A stretch of DNA of 64,000 nucleotides from Pseudodesulfovibrio nedwellii (GTDB lineage Bacteria > Desulfobacterota > Desulfovibrionia > Desulfovibrionales > Desulfovibrionaceae). Within the stretch, counting starts at the first letter, position 1, and the number at the start of each line of letters is the position of its first letter. Shown piece after piece: positions 1 through 7,768 of this stretch. Below the pieces are notes generated by a model. The model was not told where the DNA came from. It was given only the letters and a program-made list of their open reading frames with translations, and did no database searches. The translations under genes were made by a program, and so were the position numbers. The stretch lies in the NCBI RefSeq assembly GCF_027923765.1, contig NZ_AP026709.1, positions 1,793,501-1,857,500 on the forward strand, written 5' to 3'.

Positions 1-495
1 GTAATTGAACAACGAAAACTGGCAATTCGGGTAACCATTTCCGTCTTGGTTATTGTGCTGACACTCTACTTTGCCGGGAACCCTATCTTTTCGACGTTAG
101 GCATTACGTTGGATGGATTCCGCGTTGGCGCAGGAAGCCTGCTGTTCCTGTCTGCCGTATCATTAGTATCCGGCAAACGCACCCGACCGGAACCAGAAGA
201 CGATACGGATGTGGCGGTGGTTCCATTGGCTATCCCCATCACTGTGGGCCCAGCCACCATCGGTACGTTGCTCATTCTTGGTGCAGAACTTGGTGGTGCG
301 ACAGAACGACTCATTGGCGCAGCGTCTCTGATTGCAGCCTGCCTGACCGTAGGATTGATGCTTTTTGTCGCTCCAGCTCTGAAACGGGTCATCGGCTCCA
401 TGGGGCTCGCAGTTCTGACCAAAATAACCGGCCTGATCCTGTCAGCCATGGCCGCTCAAATCGTGTTTACAGGCGTGGCCAACTTCCTGTCATAA
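1..495 (+). CDS. MarC/NAAT-family integral membrane protein (5' end outside window)
   Basis: The frame is open from base 1 to the TAA at 493-495, giving 164 visible residues; the start lies upstream of the window. The protein is a string of hydrophobic segments, with a conserved-looking proline/glycine stretch (IPITVGPATIG, about residues 78-88) typical of MarC-family membrane proteins, which have six membrane segments in about 210 residues. The visible part would hold the last four or five. The family is annotated as multiple-antibiotic-resistance related, but its transport role is not settled. A start codon inside the visible part (TTG at 46) is possible but unlikely, because the family-like sequence continues upstream of it. 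Confidence 0.8.
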   Translation, partial: VIEQRKLAIRVTISVLVIVLTLYFAGNPIFSTLGITLDGFRVGAGSLLFLSAVSLVSGKRTRPEPEDDTDVAVVPLAIPITVGPATIGTLLILGAELGGATERLIGAASLIAACLTVGLMLFVAPALKRVIGSMGLAVLTKITGLILSAMAAQIVFTGVANFLS

Positions 496-590
496 TCAAT
501 ATCCATCCAAAAGACTCCACACGTCATACGATACAAAATTTCATCAAAGGGCTCTGTACGAGGTAACATTTTTCCGGTATTTTACCTTAT

Positions 591-1295
591 ATGAAATTTT
601 TCGTATCATTATTGCTCACCATATTCATAGCTTGTCCTGCATTTGCTGGACAAGCACTGGTCTTGGCGATGGGAGAGGATGATACAACTGCTGCCACGGG
701 CATATTGGCCATCCTCAAAACCGCCTATTCCAGAATTGGCATAGAAGTAAAAGGCAAGGTTCTTCCAGCAAACCGTGCCTTGGTCGACTCGAATACAGGC
801 TACATCGACGGAGAACTCTGCCGAATCGCCGACATTGAATCAGAGCACCCAAATCTCATTCGTATTCCCGTAACAATCATGACTGTTGATATCATGGCCT
901 ACACCATTAAAAACAGCTTCCCCATCAAAGGCTGGAAAAGCCTCGAAGAACGACGAATCGGCATCAAGGCAGGCCTCAGATACGCGGAAATACGGACGCA
1001 GGGGATGCCAAACGTTCTCCGTACAACAAACCATGACACACTGTTCAAACTTCTCGCCGCAAACCGTCTTGATGTCGTTATTGCCACGCGAAGCATCCAC
1101 CCTGCCCAAAGTGAAAAAGCATACGTCAAAAAATTCTATGCCCATGAGCCTCCACTTGCAAAATTGGAACTCTACCACTATCTCCATATAAAACATGCAG
1201 AATTGGTCCCGCTCATTACAGAGGTCCTTTCCCGCATGCACGAAAGCGGAGAAATGGACAAAATAAGAAACAGTGCCATGCAGACAAAAGAATAG
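591..1295 (+). CDS. Periplasmic solute-binding protein, family 3-like
   Basis: A 234-residue exported protein. Residues 1-19 form a signal peptide (short basic start, hydrophobic core, cleavage after PAFAG). The rest resembles the bacterial extracellular solute-binding family 3 fold, with the two-lobe pattern ending in a helical tail, but it is short and has no permease or ATPase nearby. It is the first gene of a four-gene run (591-4607) and is followed 5 bp later by the thioesterase. No strong ribosome-binding site is seen before the ATG. Because no transporter subunits accompany it, a sensory or scavenging role is as likely as transport. The ligand cannot be read from the sequence. Confidence 0.7.
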   Translation: MKFFVSLLLTIFIACPAFAGQALVLAMGEDDTTAATGILAILKTAYSRIGIEVKGKVLPANRALVDSNTGYIDGELCRIADIESEHPNLIRIPVTIMTVDIMAYTIKNSFPIKGWKSLEERRIGIKAGLRYAEIRTQGMPNVLRTTNHDTLFKLLAANRLDVVIATRSIHPAQSEKAYVKKFYAHEPPLAKLELYHYLHIKHAELVPLITEVLSRMHESGEMDKIRNSAMQTKE

Positions 1296-1300
1296 AGCCC

Positions 1301-2062
1301 ATGACATCACCCAATGACCTCACTCTTGAGCACCTGTACAACATACGCTCTTACGAACCCCGCACGGATGGTCATATATCAATCTCGTCCGTGTGTAATT
1401 ATCTACAGGACATAGCCTCTCGCCATGCCGACTCACTCGGATTCGGGTTGCGCGATCTCCGCCAAAATGGTCATTTCTGGGTATTGGCTCGACTCCATGT
1501 CATGATGGATCGGATGCCTGAATTTGGAGAACAGGTCAGCGTAAGAACATGGCCCTCAGAAAACGAACGACTGGTAGCCCTTCGAGACTTCCTCATTCAC
1601 GATACAGACACTCTCATAGGACGAGCCACCTCTTCCTGGGCCACCATTAATGTCGAGACACACCGCCCGGACAAACCTGACTCCGTGCTCAACAAACGAT
1701 TCATCCCGAAACGTGACCACTCCATTGTCTTTCCATCCAAAGCCGTCACCCGCCTCAAACAAGGTGAGCATACCGTGGAAATCATGGCCCGCAAGGCCGA
1801 TACAGACATCAATGGTCATGTGAACAACGTAAAATATATTGAATATTGTATGGAAGCCGTGCCACTAGAATGGGACAATGCGCACAGGTGCATGGGGCTG
1901 GACATTCAATTCAGAACCGAGTCCTTTGCTGGTGAAACGTATCAGGCGAGCTGCACTCTGGGTAAACCCGACAACAATATGGACACCTTCACGCATTCCC
2001 TGACACGCCTTTCAGACAACCGAGAAACAGTCCGCATGAAAACATGGTGGAAACCGGCATGA
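1301..2062 (+). CDS. Acyl-ACP thioesterase (FatA/FatB-type, tandem hot-dog)
   Basis: A 253-residue cytoplasmic enzyme expected to hydrolyse acyl-ACP to free fatty acid. The N-terminal hot-dog half (about 8-130) carries the conserved pattern of a substrate-length helix (LQDIASRHADSLG) and W-V-L-A-R strand. The C-terminal half (about 150-253) contains the motif DINGHVNNVKYIEY, where the Asp, Asn and His match the catalytic residues of the family. Length fits bacterial members (about 240-260). It starts 5 bp after the preceding solute-binding protein and overlaps the GNAT gene by 4 bp (ATGA at 2059), so translation of the two is probably coupled. Confidence 0.85.
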   Translation: MTSPNDLTLEHLYNIRSYEPRTDGHISISSVCNYLQDIASRHADSLGFGLRDLRQNGHFWVLARLHVMMDRMPEFGEQVSVRTWPSENERLVALRDFLIHDTDTLIGRATSSWATINVETHRPDKPDSVLNKRFIPKRDHSIVFPSKAVTRLKQGEHTVEIMARKADTDINGHVNNVKYIEYCMEAVPLEWDNAHRCMGLDIQFRTESFAGETYQASCTLGKPDNNMDTFTHSLTRLSDNRETVRMKTWWKPA

Positions 2063-2550
2063 GCGATGATATAAAACTACGATTTGACACGACCGGCGTG
2101 GACTGGGCTGTGGCCGCCAATGTTTTGAAACGAGCACCTCTTAGCATTCGTGAACCGGACAAAATACAAGCAACTTTTGAAAACAGCAACCTCGTGTGCT
2201 TCGCATGGTTCAACAACGAACTCGTGGGGATGGCCCGTGCCCTGTCAGACGGAGTATACCAATCAGTTATCTATGACCTATGCATTTTACCGGAGCATCA
2301 GGGCAAACATTTGGGAAGTCGCATAATGAAAGCACTGACCAAACGTCTAAACACCCCCAGCGTGGTTTTATGGAGCGTCCCGGGCAAGGAAAAATTCTAC
2401 GCACGGCTTGGCTTCAACCCCATGCTTACCGCCATGGCTCTTGTTAAAGATCCTGATTATGAGGGTCTCCCCGTTTTAGGGCTGGGCATTATGCGATTTT
2501 TTGGCTTTTTTCAGGTTCAGCCATGCCGGGCAATTGCCCGGCATGGCTAG
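2059..2550 (+). CDS. GNAT N-acetyltransferase, C-terminus replaced by insertion sequence
   Basis: The start is the ATG at 2059, overlapping the thioesterase stop as ATGA; an in-frame upstream ATG at 2044 is less likely. The GNAT core is visible: the acetyl-CoA loop region (ILPEHQGKHLGSRIMKAL, about residues 76-93) and the late FYARLGF motif (about 113-119). After residue 144 the reading frame enters the IS at 2492 and ends at 2548-2550 after about 19 foreign residues. The original 3' end is at 3670-3734. Removing the IS gives a 165-residue protein, so the present product loses the last 21 residues. The core fold may still form. The substrate is unknown. Confidence 0.8.
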   Translation: MSDDIKLRFDTTGVDWAVAANVLKRAPLSIREPDKIQATFENSNLVCFAWFNNELVGMARALSDGVYQSVIYDLCILPEHQGKHLGSRIMKALTKRLNTPSVVLWSVPGKEKFYARLGFNPMLTAMALVKDPDYEGLPVLGLGIMRFFGFFQVQPCRAIARHG

Positions 2551-3277
2551 CAAATTCGAACGGCGTCAAGTTGCCCAGAGATGTGTGAGGACGACTCACA
2601 TTATAGTCTTCACGCCACGCCCCGATCTTACGCTGTGCATCGTCCAGAGACAAGAACCAGTTTACATTCAGGCATTCGTCTCTCAAACGTCCATTAAAAG
2701 ACTCAATATATCCGTTGTCTGTAGGTTTTCCAGGTCTTGAAAAATCCAAAACAACGTTGTGTTCATAGGCCCATTTGTCCAAGGCCTTTGATGTAAACTC
2801 CGGTCCATTGTCGCATTTGATCCGGCTAGGAAATGATCGACCGACTGCAATGTATCCCAGAGTATCAGCGACTTGATCCCCAGTGATGCCTTGCCCCGTT
2901 TTGATGGCAAGGCATTCACGGGTGTAATTGTCTACCACAGTCAGCAATTTTAGCCGCCGACCATCAAACAGGGCGTCACTCATGAAATCAATTGACCAAA
3001 CTTCATTAGGATTTTCAGCATTCTCAACATGCTGCCTATGAGCCGCGCTTACAATTCTTTTAGGACGTTTGCTGCGAAGGGTAAGCCCTTCCTCCCGATA
3101 GAGTCGGTAAACGCGTTTGTGATTGATTTGCCATCCTTCACGAAGCAATAAGATATGAATACGCTTGTAGCCATAACGAACTCGCGCAGCGGCTATTTCA
3201 TGAATGCGCATGCGTAATTCTGCCTGATCATCGGTTTTGGGCTGGTAACCGTACAAAGATCGTGAAATCAATGCCAC
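2489..3277 (-). CDS. IS3-family transposase OrfB (integrase core)
   Basis: 262 residues from a GTG at 3277, but the frame is open further upstream to the slippage site at 3358-3364, so the usual product is probably an OrfAB fusion made by -1 frameshifting. An HTH_21-type segment comes first, then an rve integrase core with the DDE residues seen in VWSIDF, CDNGPEF and GYIESFNGRLRDE. The C-terminus is unusual: the frame has no stop of its own inside the element and ends on TAA formed by the target duplication (2489-2491). The enzyme looks complete and potentially active. Confidence 0.9.
   Translation of the reverse strand: MALISRSLYGYQPKTDDQAELRMRIHEIAAARVRYGYKRIHILLLREGWQINHKRVYRLYREEGLTLRSKRPKRIVSAAHRQHVENAENPNEVWSIDFMSDALFDGRRLKLLTVVDNYTRECLAIKTGQGITGDQVADTLGYIAVGRSFPSRIKCDNGPEFTSKALDKWAYEHNVVLDFSRPGKPTDNGYIESFNGRLRDECLNVNWFLSLDDAQRKIGAWREDYNVSRPHTSLGNLTPFEFASHAGQLPGMAEPEKSQKIA
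2492..2505 (+). repeat. IS terminal inverted repeat (3' end of the IS)
   Basis: TGCGATTTTTTGGC pairs with the repeat at 3653-3666 at 12 of 14 positions. It lies within the last codons of orfB, which reads through it on the minus strand. Confidence 0.85.
2519..2548. repeat. 30-bp perfect palindrome inside the IS end
   Basis: AGCCATGCCGGGCAA followed directly by its reverse complement, with no spacer. It lies within the last codons of orfB, just inside the IS terminal repeat, and could form a strong hairpin or cruciform. It also supplies the TAG that ends the truncated GNAT frame. Confidence 0.9.
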
Positions 3278-3351
3278 TCTGCAAGCATGACGGATGCTTA
3301 CATCGTAATTGATTCTGAATTCATCGACCAGTTTGCGCCGACGAGCAGGCT

Positions 3352-3618
3352 TTAAAGCTTTTTTGACAGCACATCCTGCAACATGACTTTATCGAGGCTT
3401 AGATCTGCGACAAGCCTCTTTAATTTGCGGTTCTCTTCTTCAAGCATTTTCATCTTGCGGAGTTCACTGGTGCCCATTCCGCCATATAGCTTTTTCCAAC
3501 GATAGAAGGTCTGTTCGCAAATGCCCATTTTACGAATGACTTCTTTGATGGGAGTGCCGTGTTCGGCCTGGCGTAGGGCAAAGGCAATTTGTTCTTCAGT
3601 GTACCTAGATTTTCTCAT
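3352..3618 (-). CDS. IS3-family transposase OrfA (helix-turn-helix)
   Basis: 88 residues from the ATG at 3618, chosen because a perfect AGGAGG precedes it; an in-frame TTG further upstream is not needed. It contains the Tnp-IS3 helix-turn-helix (RYTEEQIAFALRQ, then a CEQTFYRWKKLYGG recognition region) and a leucine-rich coiled segment (LEEENRKLKRLVADL) used for multimerisation. It ends at 3352 just after the A-AAA-AAG heptamer, where ribosomes can shift -1 into orfB. Confidence 0.9.
   Translation of the reverse strand: MRKSRYTEEQIAFALRQAEHGTPIKEVIRKMGICEQTFYRWKKLYGGMGTSELRKMKMLEEENRKLKRLVADLSLDKVMLQDVLSKKL
3358..3364 (-). promoter_or_regulatory. Programmed -1 frameshift site A-AAA-AAG
   Basis: On the minus strand the heptamer AAAAAAG lies in the OrfA frame as A AAA AAG, immediately before the OrfA stop (codons AAG CTT TAA). 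Slipping back one base joins OrfA to the OrfB frame, giving ...SKKALKPARRRK... This is the classic IS3/IS150 signal. Confidence 0.8.
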
Positions 3619-3652
3619 GGCGAAATCCTCCTGATTTGTAATAATCGATTTC

Positions 3653-3666
3653 GCCAAAAACTCACA
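3653..3666 (-). repeat. IS terminal inverted repeat (5' end of the IS)
   Basis: On the minus strand the end reads TGTGAGTTTTTGGC, upstream of the orfA ribosome-binding site. It is followed outside the element by TTA (3667-3669), the second copy of the target duplication at 2489-2491. Confidence 0.85.
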
Positions 3667-3669
3667 TTA

Positions 3670-3734
3670 TCTTTGGGCCTATTTCACGGGAGAACGTCAA
3701 GCAGTTTGCAAAAAACGGATATATTCAACTTTAG
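3670..3734 (+). pseudogene. Detached 3' end of the interrupted GNAT acetyltransferase gene
   Basis: Joining base 2491 to base 3670 (removing the IS plus one TTA copy) continues the GNAT frame as GIIFGPISRENVKQFAKN and so on to TAG at 3732-3734. The fragment has no start of its own. Its in-frame fit proves that the IS split a previously whole gene. The next gene starts 12 bp later, so the insertion probably also lowers expression of the downstream solute-binding protein. Confidence 0.88.
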
Positions 3735-3746
3735 GACCAGCATCCC

Positions 3747-4607
3747 GTGATTCGCCGCCCACACTTTCATTCACCCAGTATGCTTAATTTATCGATAGGC
3801 GTGCTCTTCCTGCTTCTGGCCGTGCCGACTCCTTCTGCTGCAAAACAAAAATTGATCGTAACACACGACTCAAACTACGAACCTTTGGTCTACATAAACG
3901 CACAGGGCCTTCCACAAGGATATTTAATCGATTTCTGGAAACACTTCGGCGAAGTCAACAACATTGATATCCGCTTCAAATTAGGTGACTGGCAAGAAAC
4001 TCTGGACTGGGTGCGTACAGGTCAAGCAGATGTCCACGGAGGACTCTTCTATACCAAAAAAAGAAATGAATATCTTGACTTCGGAGAGCCGATCACCAAT
4101 CTCTCGGCAGCCATCTATATTGCCAAAGGGTTGAATTGGGATGATATCAAACTATTCCCAGTGGGTATCGTGGCAGGTGGATACACTGAACATTTCATGC
4201 AGCATTCATGGCCAAACCACCCCATACGCCCGTTCCCGCAAGCCAGAGACATGATCAAGGCCGCCGTCGATGGAGACATCAAGGCCTTTGTCGCCGACCA
4301 ACCCATCGCAGTCTTCTACTTACGAAAATTCAAAGCCCAAGGCCGATTCCTGAAAGAGAAAGACGCATATAGAAACACCCTAAGGGTAGCCGTAGCCGAT
4401 GGGCGGAATGACCTGCGCACCTTAGTGCAAAATGGATGGAAACGGCTGGATGCGAAAAGACTCAACTACATTCGCAGCAAATGGTTTCTGGACGTGACAC
4501 ACGACAGGGGATGGGCTTTGACCGGCATACTCATGGTTGCAGTGGTTATGTTCATAGGCTTACTTTGTCGCATTCTTGGCCGACGATATACTCCACCCGA
4601 AGAATAA
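3747..4607 (+). CDS. Membrane-anchored family 3 solute-binding protein
   Basis: 286 residues from a GTG at 3747, preceded by AGGACC; an ATG at 3780 is the alternative start. An N-terminal signal segment ends near PTPSAA, followed by a typical SBP_bac_3 domain (YEPLVYINAQGLPQGYLIDFW at the start of lobe one, about residues 45-65). Unusually, residues about 255-275 form a C-terminal membrane helix followed by a short basic tail, so the binding domain is tethered to the inner membrane at its C-terminus. Before the IS insertion it was the last gene of the operon. With no permease, a sensor-like role is plausible; the ligand is unknown. Confidence 0.7.
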   Translation: MIRRPHFHSPSMLNLSIGVLFLLLAVPTPSAAKQKLIVTHDSNYEPLVYINAQGLPQGYLIDFWKHFGEVNNIDIRFKLGDWQETLDWVRTGQADVHGGLFYTKKRNEYLDFGEPITNLSAAIYIAKGLNWDDIKLFPVGIVAGGYTEHFMQHSWPNHPIRPFPQARDMIKAAVDGDIKAFVADQPIAVFYLRKFKAQGRFLKEKDAYRNTLRVAVADGRNDLRTLVQNGWKRLDAKRLNYIRSKWFLDVTHDRGWALTGILMVAVVMFIGLLCRILGRRYTPPEE

Positions 4608-4617
4608 TCTTTTTCGC

Positions 4618-5619
4618 CTATACCGACGCCTTAGCACCATTCATCCAGCCTCCTTCAGCCAAAGCTTCACCGAGAAGCTTAATCAAGGTCGGTTCGTACT
4701 TTCTCTTGTCCTTGATCAGGGCAATGGCTGCTTCGGCCACATCTTTGGACGATCGATAAGGACGAACGCCTATCATGGCGGAAAAGGAATCCGCCACAGC
4801 ACAAAGTTTTCCGGCCATAGAAATATCCTTGCCAAAACGCCGGTCGGGATAGCCGGAGCCGTCATTGCGTTCATGATGTTGGCGCATACACTCCAACACA
4901 ACGGGATCGGCAATCTTGAGGCGCTGCAACATCTTCAGCCCCGCGTCGATATGATTTTCAATGGATTCACGATCTCGCCGCACCAAGAAATGCTGTTTAT
5001 CCCTGATGAAACGGGGCACCTGAGTCATGCCAAGATCATGCAGAAGTAATCCGAGAGCGACACGAGCCAAACCGTCCTTCTCTACAGCCCGTCCTGCGGC
5101 ATGGACATGCAAGGTCAACCCGATAAACATCGAGTTGGTTGAGTGAACAGCCAGACTGTATTCCTTATCCAGAGTCTGAGTTAAAAACTCAACCCGGCTA
5201 GGATCTATCCAAAGGTATTCAGCCAATACGGAAATATCCTTAACCAACAATTCAAGCATACCTTTTTGCGGTTGCTCAAAAAACTGTTCCATACGATCTC
5301 GAAAGGCGAGAAAAAAGATTTCTGCCACTTCCACGGGACTAAAACCTTCCTCTACCAACAACATGCCAAGCCGCTTGCTCAAATGGCTGGCATAGATTCT
5401 GTAATCATCCCTGAGCAAAAACAGCCGACCTTCGGTGGCGATCATTGCGACTTCGGCCTGTCCGTCCGTGTCCAGACGAGCTTCGGCCTTATGAAATTTC
5501 TTTACCTGCCCCACAGCGGAATCAAATACATACAGATCCACAGGTGGACGAAATTTAGGAAAACTTTCCAAAATAGTTGCGCTGATTTGCAGATAGATCT
5601 CTTCAAAAAAATCCGTCAT
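4618..5619 (-). CDS. HD-GYP-like cyclic-di-GMP phosphodiesterase domain protein
   Basis: 333 residues from the ATG at 5619; a GTG at 5628 is possible. The C-terminal half has the HD-GYP order: HDLG (about residue 190), a conserved His near ENHIDAG, then HHERNDGSGYP (about 249-259) and VADSFSAMI. The usual HDIGK is HDLGM here, so one conserved Lys is missing while the metal-binding His/Asp pairs and the GYP loop remain. The N-terminal part (about 1-150) resembles no domain I can name. The gene stands alone, convergent with the preceding operon. Confidence 0.72.
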   Translation of the reverse strand: MTDFFEEIYLQISATILESFPKFRPPVDLYVFDSAVGQVKKFHKAEARLDTDGQAEVAMIATEGRLFLLRDDYRIYASHLSKRLGMLLVEEGFSPVEVAEIFFLAFRDRMEQFFEQPQKGMLELLVKDISVLAEYLWIDPSRVEFLTQTLDKEYSLAVHSTNSMFIGLTLHVHAAGRAVEKDGLARVALGLLLHDLGMTQVPRFIRDKQHFLVRRDRESIENHIDAGLKMLQRLKIADPVVLECMRQHHERNDGSGYPDRRFGKDISMAGKLCAVADSFSAMIGVRPYRSSKDVAEAAIALIKDKRKYEPTLIKLLGEALAEGGWMNGAKASV

Positions 5620-5703
5620 AAAAAACACGCACCTTCATTAATTCATCGATACCTGCAAAATAACCTGATTCAACAACAATTTTCAAGGCCAAGGTCCCCA
5701 TAC

Positions 5704-5738
5704 AAAAAATGGGACTCGTCACACAGACAAGTCCCATT
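5704..5738 (-). terminator. Rho-independent terminator of the ECF operon
   Basis: AATGGGACT (5708-5716) pairs with AGTCCCATT (5730-5738), extended by an inner GTC/GAC pair. On the minus strand the stem is followed by a run of six Ts. Confidence 0.8.
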
Positions 5739-5769
5739 CGGAATTTAGATATATTGAGTATAACAACAG

Positions 5770-6693
5770 CTACTTTTTGCCACCGCCATTACCGCCGCCA
5801 TTACCACCACCGTTGCCGCCTCCGTTGCCGTTGTTACCGGAGTTACCCTTTCCGTTACTTCCAGAATTACCATTCCCGTTACTCCCGGAATTACCTCGCC
5901 CTCCCGAGGATGAAGAACTCTTGGAGGACTTGGAATCCTTGGCACCGGACTTGGCCTTGCTGGATGCCCGACTCAGACCGACAGCCTTGGACCCTTTGCC
6001 ACCGGAAACACCAGGCGTCTTGGCAACGCCGGACTTAACGTTACGATTGGTCTTGTTGACCGTCTTGCCATACGCAGCGGCCACATGGACATTTGACGCA
6101 ACCCCAACATTCTTTGTCTTTTGCTGATGCTGCTTTTTGTGCCCCAGTCCCAACGTGCTGGGATGTACACCCAGTTCATGGGCAATCTCACCCCATCCCA
6201 TACCGGCAGTCCGCATGGACGCGATACTATCAACATCAATGGAGGCAGCACTGGCAATAGCCTTATCTGCAGCAACCTGCTTTTCAGTCAAAGCAGCCGT
6301 TGCAGCCTCTAACGCAGCCATGGCCTCTGCTTCTTCCGAAGAATCTTCTTCCGCAGCATCGACGGCTGCCTGAGCTTGAGCCACAGCAGCTTCAGCTTCG
6401 CTGACAGACTGCTCGGCATCGGCTACAGCCTGTGCTCCAACTTCAGCAACAGCTTCGGCCAAAGATTCGGCCTTGGCAGCTTGAGCCGGATTAGCAAAGG
6501 TTGATGTTTCATCGGCTGATTCATCGGCATCACCAGTATCACCGGTCTCTCCGGTATCTCCGGTATCCGTAGCGACATCCGTATCGCCGGTGCCTCCATC
6601 ATCCGTTTGAGCAAATGCAACAGGGGCAGCCAACAACGCCATCAAAATAAAAACGACACACAACATATATATTTTATTCATCATTTTAAACAT
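5770..6693 (-). CDS. Exported low-complexity Gly/Asn-rich protein
   Basis: 307 residues with GGAGGA before the start. Visible blocks: signal peptide ending in PVAFA (1-28); acidic Gly-Asp-Thr repeats (GDTGETGDTGD, about 33-62); an Ala/Glu-rich coiled-coil region (about 70-150); a compact conserved-looking segment (GMGWGEIAHELGVHPSTLGLGH, about 163-184); a Lys/Ser-rich basic stretch; and a tail of Gly-Asn/Gly-Ser repeats ending GGGKK. It is the last gene of the ECF sigma operon and sits directly before a strong terminator. It is likely periplasmic or surface-located. The function is unknown; the domain order suggests a structural or matrix-like protein, which is inference. Confidence 0.75.
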   Translation of the reverse strand: MFKMMNKIYMLCVVFILMALLAAPVAFAQTDDGGTGDTDVATDTGDTGETGDTGDADESADETSTFANPAQAAKAESLAEAVAEVGAQAVADAEQSVSEAEAAVAQAQAAVDAAEEDSSEEAEAMAALEAATAALTEKQVAADKAIASAASIDVDSIASMRTAGMGWGEIAHELGVHPSTLGLGHKKQHQQKTKNVGVASNVHVAAAYGKTVNKTNRNVKSGVAKTPGVSGGKGSKAVGLSRASSKAKSGAKDSKSSKSSSSSGGRGNSGSNGNGNSGSNGKGNSGNNGNGGGNGGGNGGGNGGGKK

Positions 6694-6710
6694 GATGTAT
6701 CCTCCAACAG

Positions 6711-7667
6711 TTATTGAACTTCAGTAACAAATTTCACCGAGCGTTCAAGCGTAAAGGTTTTTTTACCGTAATCAATCGACTCGATGGTCCCAAACCAACT
6801 CAAAAGCAGCCTTGAAGGATCAATATCTGAATGTCCTCGTAAAATGGCATCTCGAACGGCCTTGGCATTAACCTTGGCCCGTTCCGCATCACCTTGTTGA
6901 AAGGAGACGATGTGCAATGACAGCTGTTCATTGGCAAGCATCATCGCGCTCAACACGTTCAGCGAAGCCCGACTATCGACATCCAAAGAAGTTGTTCCCG
7001 GTTTGAACGTCATGCTCTTAAGCGTAACATTACGTTTTCCAATGATAAAATTACGATAGAGAAAGTTTCCTTGCAGATTGAGTTGCACCGTAGCCTCCAT
7101 GGCCAGGCTCCCATCAGGGTAATACTCAAGAAACTTCTTCCAAGCCGCAATTTCCTCCGAGGTCCGTCCCAATCCGCCCAGAGCAACAGCCCGATTATAC
7201 AGGGCCTCGGGATTATATTTATCCAGTGCAACAACCTTGTCGTACTGGGCCAGAGCCTTAGTCCACTCTCCCCGATCAACATATCCGTGACCAAGGTAGA
7301 GATTCGCCGAAATATGTTCCGGGTTAAGGCGCAGAGTCTGTTTGTACGCGGCCTCTTCCCGTTCAAAATCAAGTGTTGCCCAGTAGCCTACACCGGTCCA
7401 AAAAACGTAGTCAGCGTTGTCCGGCTCCAAAGACACGGCCTTTTCTAAATAAGGAAGACCTTGCTCAGGCTTATCTAATGCCAAATAATATCGCCCGACA
7501 TAGTAGGCTGAAGATGCGTCATCTGGATTTTCTTGAAGATGCTCTCCAAGAATTTCAATCCCATCTGCATATTTTTCCTGTTCAAGATAATACGGGCCGA
7601 CGACTTTGGCACACCCCGCCATGCCCAACACAATCAAAACCAATATTAAAGCTATAGAACCTTTCAC
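6711..7667 (-). CDS. TPR lipoprotein with OmpA-like C-terminal domain
   Basis: 318 residues. The lipobox LGMAGC places the acylated Cys at about residue 19. Residues about 30-200 hold at least four TPR-like helical repeats (for example ASAYYVGRYYLALDKPEQGLPYLEKA). Residues about 215-318 look like a divergent OmpA/MotB domain: FKPGTTSLDVDSRASL, then AKVNAKAVRDAIL and PSRLLLSWFG match the family's strand, helix and final R-L-x-x-x-G pattern, but the usual peptidoglycan-binding Asp and Arg are not clear. It belongs to the ECF operon, 17 bp before the Gly-rich gene. It is probably an outer-membrane lipoprotein that organises the envelope. Confidence 0.75.
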   Translation of the reverse strand: MKGSIALILVLIVLGMAGCAKVVGPYYLEQEKYADGIEILGEHLQENPDDASSAYYVGRYYLALDKPEQGLPYLEKAVSLEPDNADYVFWTGVGYWATLDFEREEAAYKQTLRLNPEHISANLYLGHGYVDRGEWTKALAQYDKVVALDKYNPEALYNRAVALGGLGRTSEEIAAWKKFLEYYPDGSLAMEATVQLNLQGNFLYRNFIIGKRNVTLKSMTFKPGTTSLDVDSRASLNVLSAMMLANEQLSLHIVSFQQGDAERAKVNAKAVRDAILRGHSDIDPSRLLLSWFGTIESIDYGKKTFTLERSVKFVTEVQ

Positions 7668-7768
7668 TCAAAAAACTCCCATGGAATTATCGCGATTAAA
7701 ACCATTCCTACTAACAATATACCCAGACCCACTGGCTCAGGTCACAAAATACCGCAAAACTTCTGAAA

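Larger units (their letters stand above)
2492..3666 (-). mobile_element. IS3-family insertion sequence, complete, 1175 bp
   Basis: Two overlapping transposase frames lie between imperfect terminal inverted repeats that match at 12 of 14 positions: TGCGATTTTTTGGC reading in from 2492 and TGTGAGTTTTTGGC reading in from 3666 on the minus strand. TTA is present on both sides (2489-2491 and 3667-3669), a 3-bp target duplication as expected for IS3 elements. Length, orfA/orfB layout, the A-AAA-AAG slippage site and the DDE residues all fit the family. The element is intact and looks recently inserted, because the interrupted host gene is still in frame across it. The transposase is transcribed opposite to the host operon. 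Confidence 0.93.

Noticed and set aside
2044-2058. ATG at 2044 as the GNAT start
   Set aside because: It would overlap the thioesterase by 19 bp without a good ribosome-binding site; the ATGA at 2059 is the usual coupling arrangement.
2519-2548. Palindrome taken as the IS terminal repeat
   Set aside because: No partner exists at the other end; the 14-bp repeats at 2492 and 3653 with TTA duplications define the ends properly.
5777-6127. Proline-rich plus-strand frame
   Set aside because: It is the complement of the Gly/Asn repeats of the exported protein on the minus strand.
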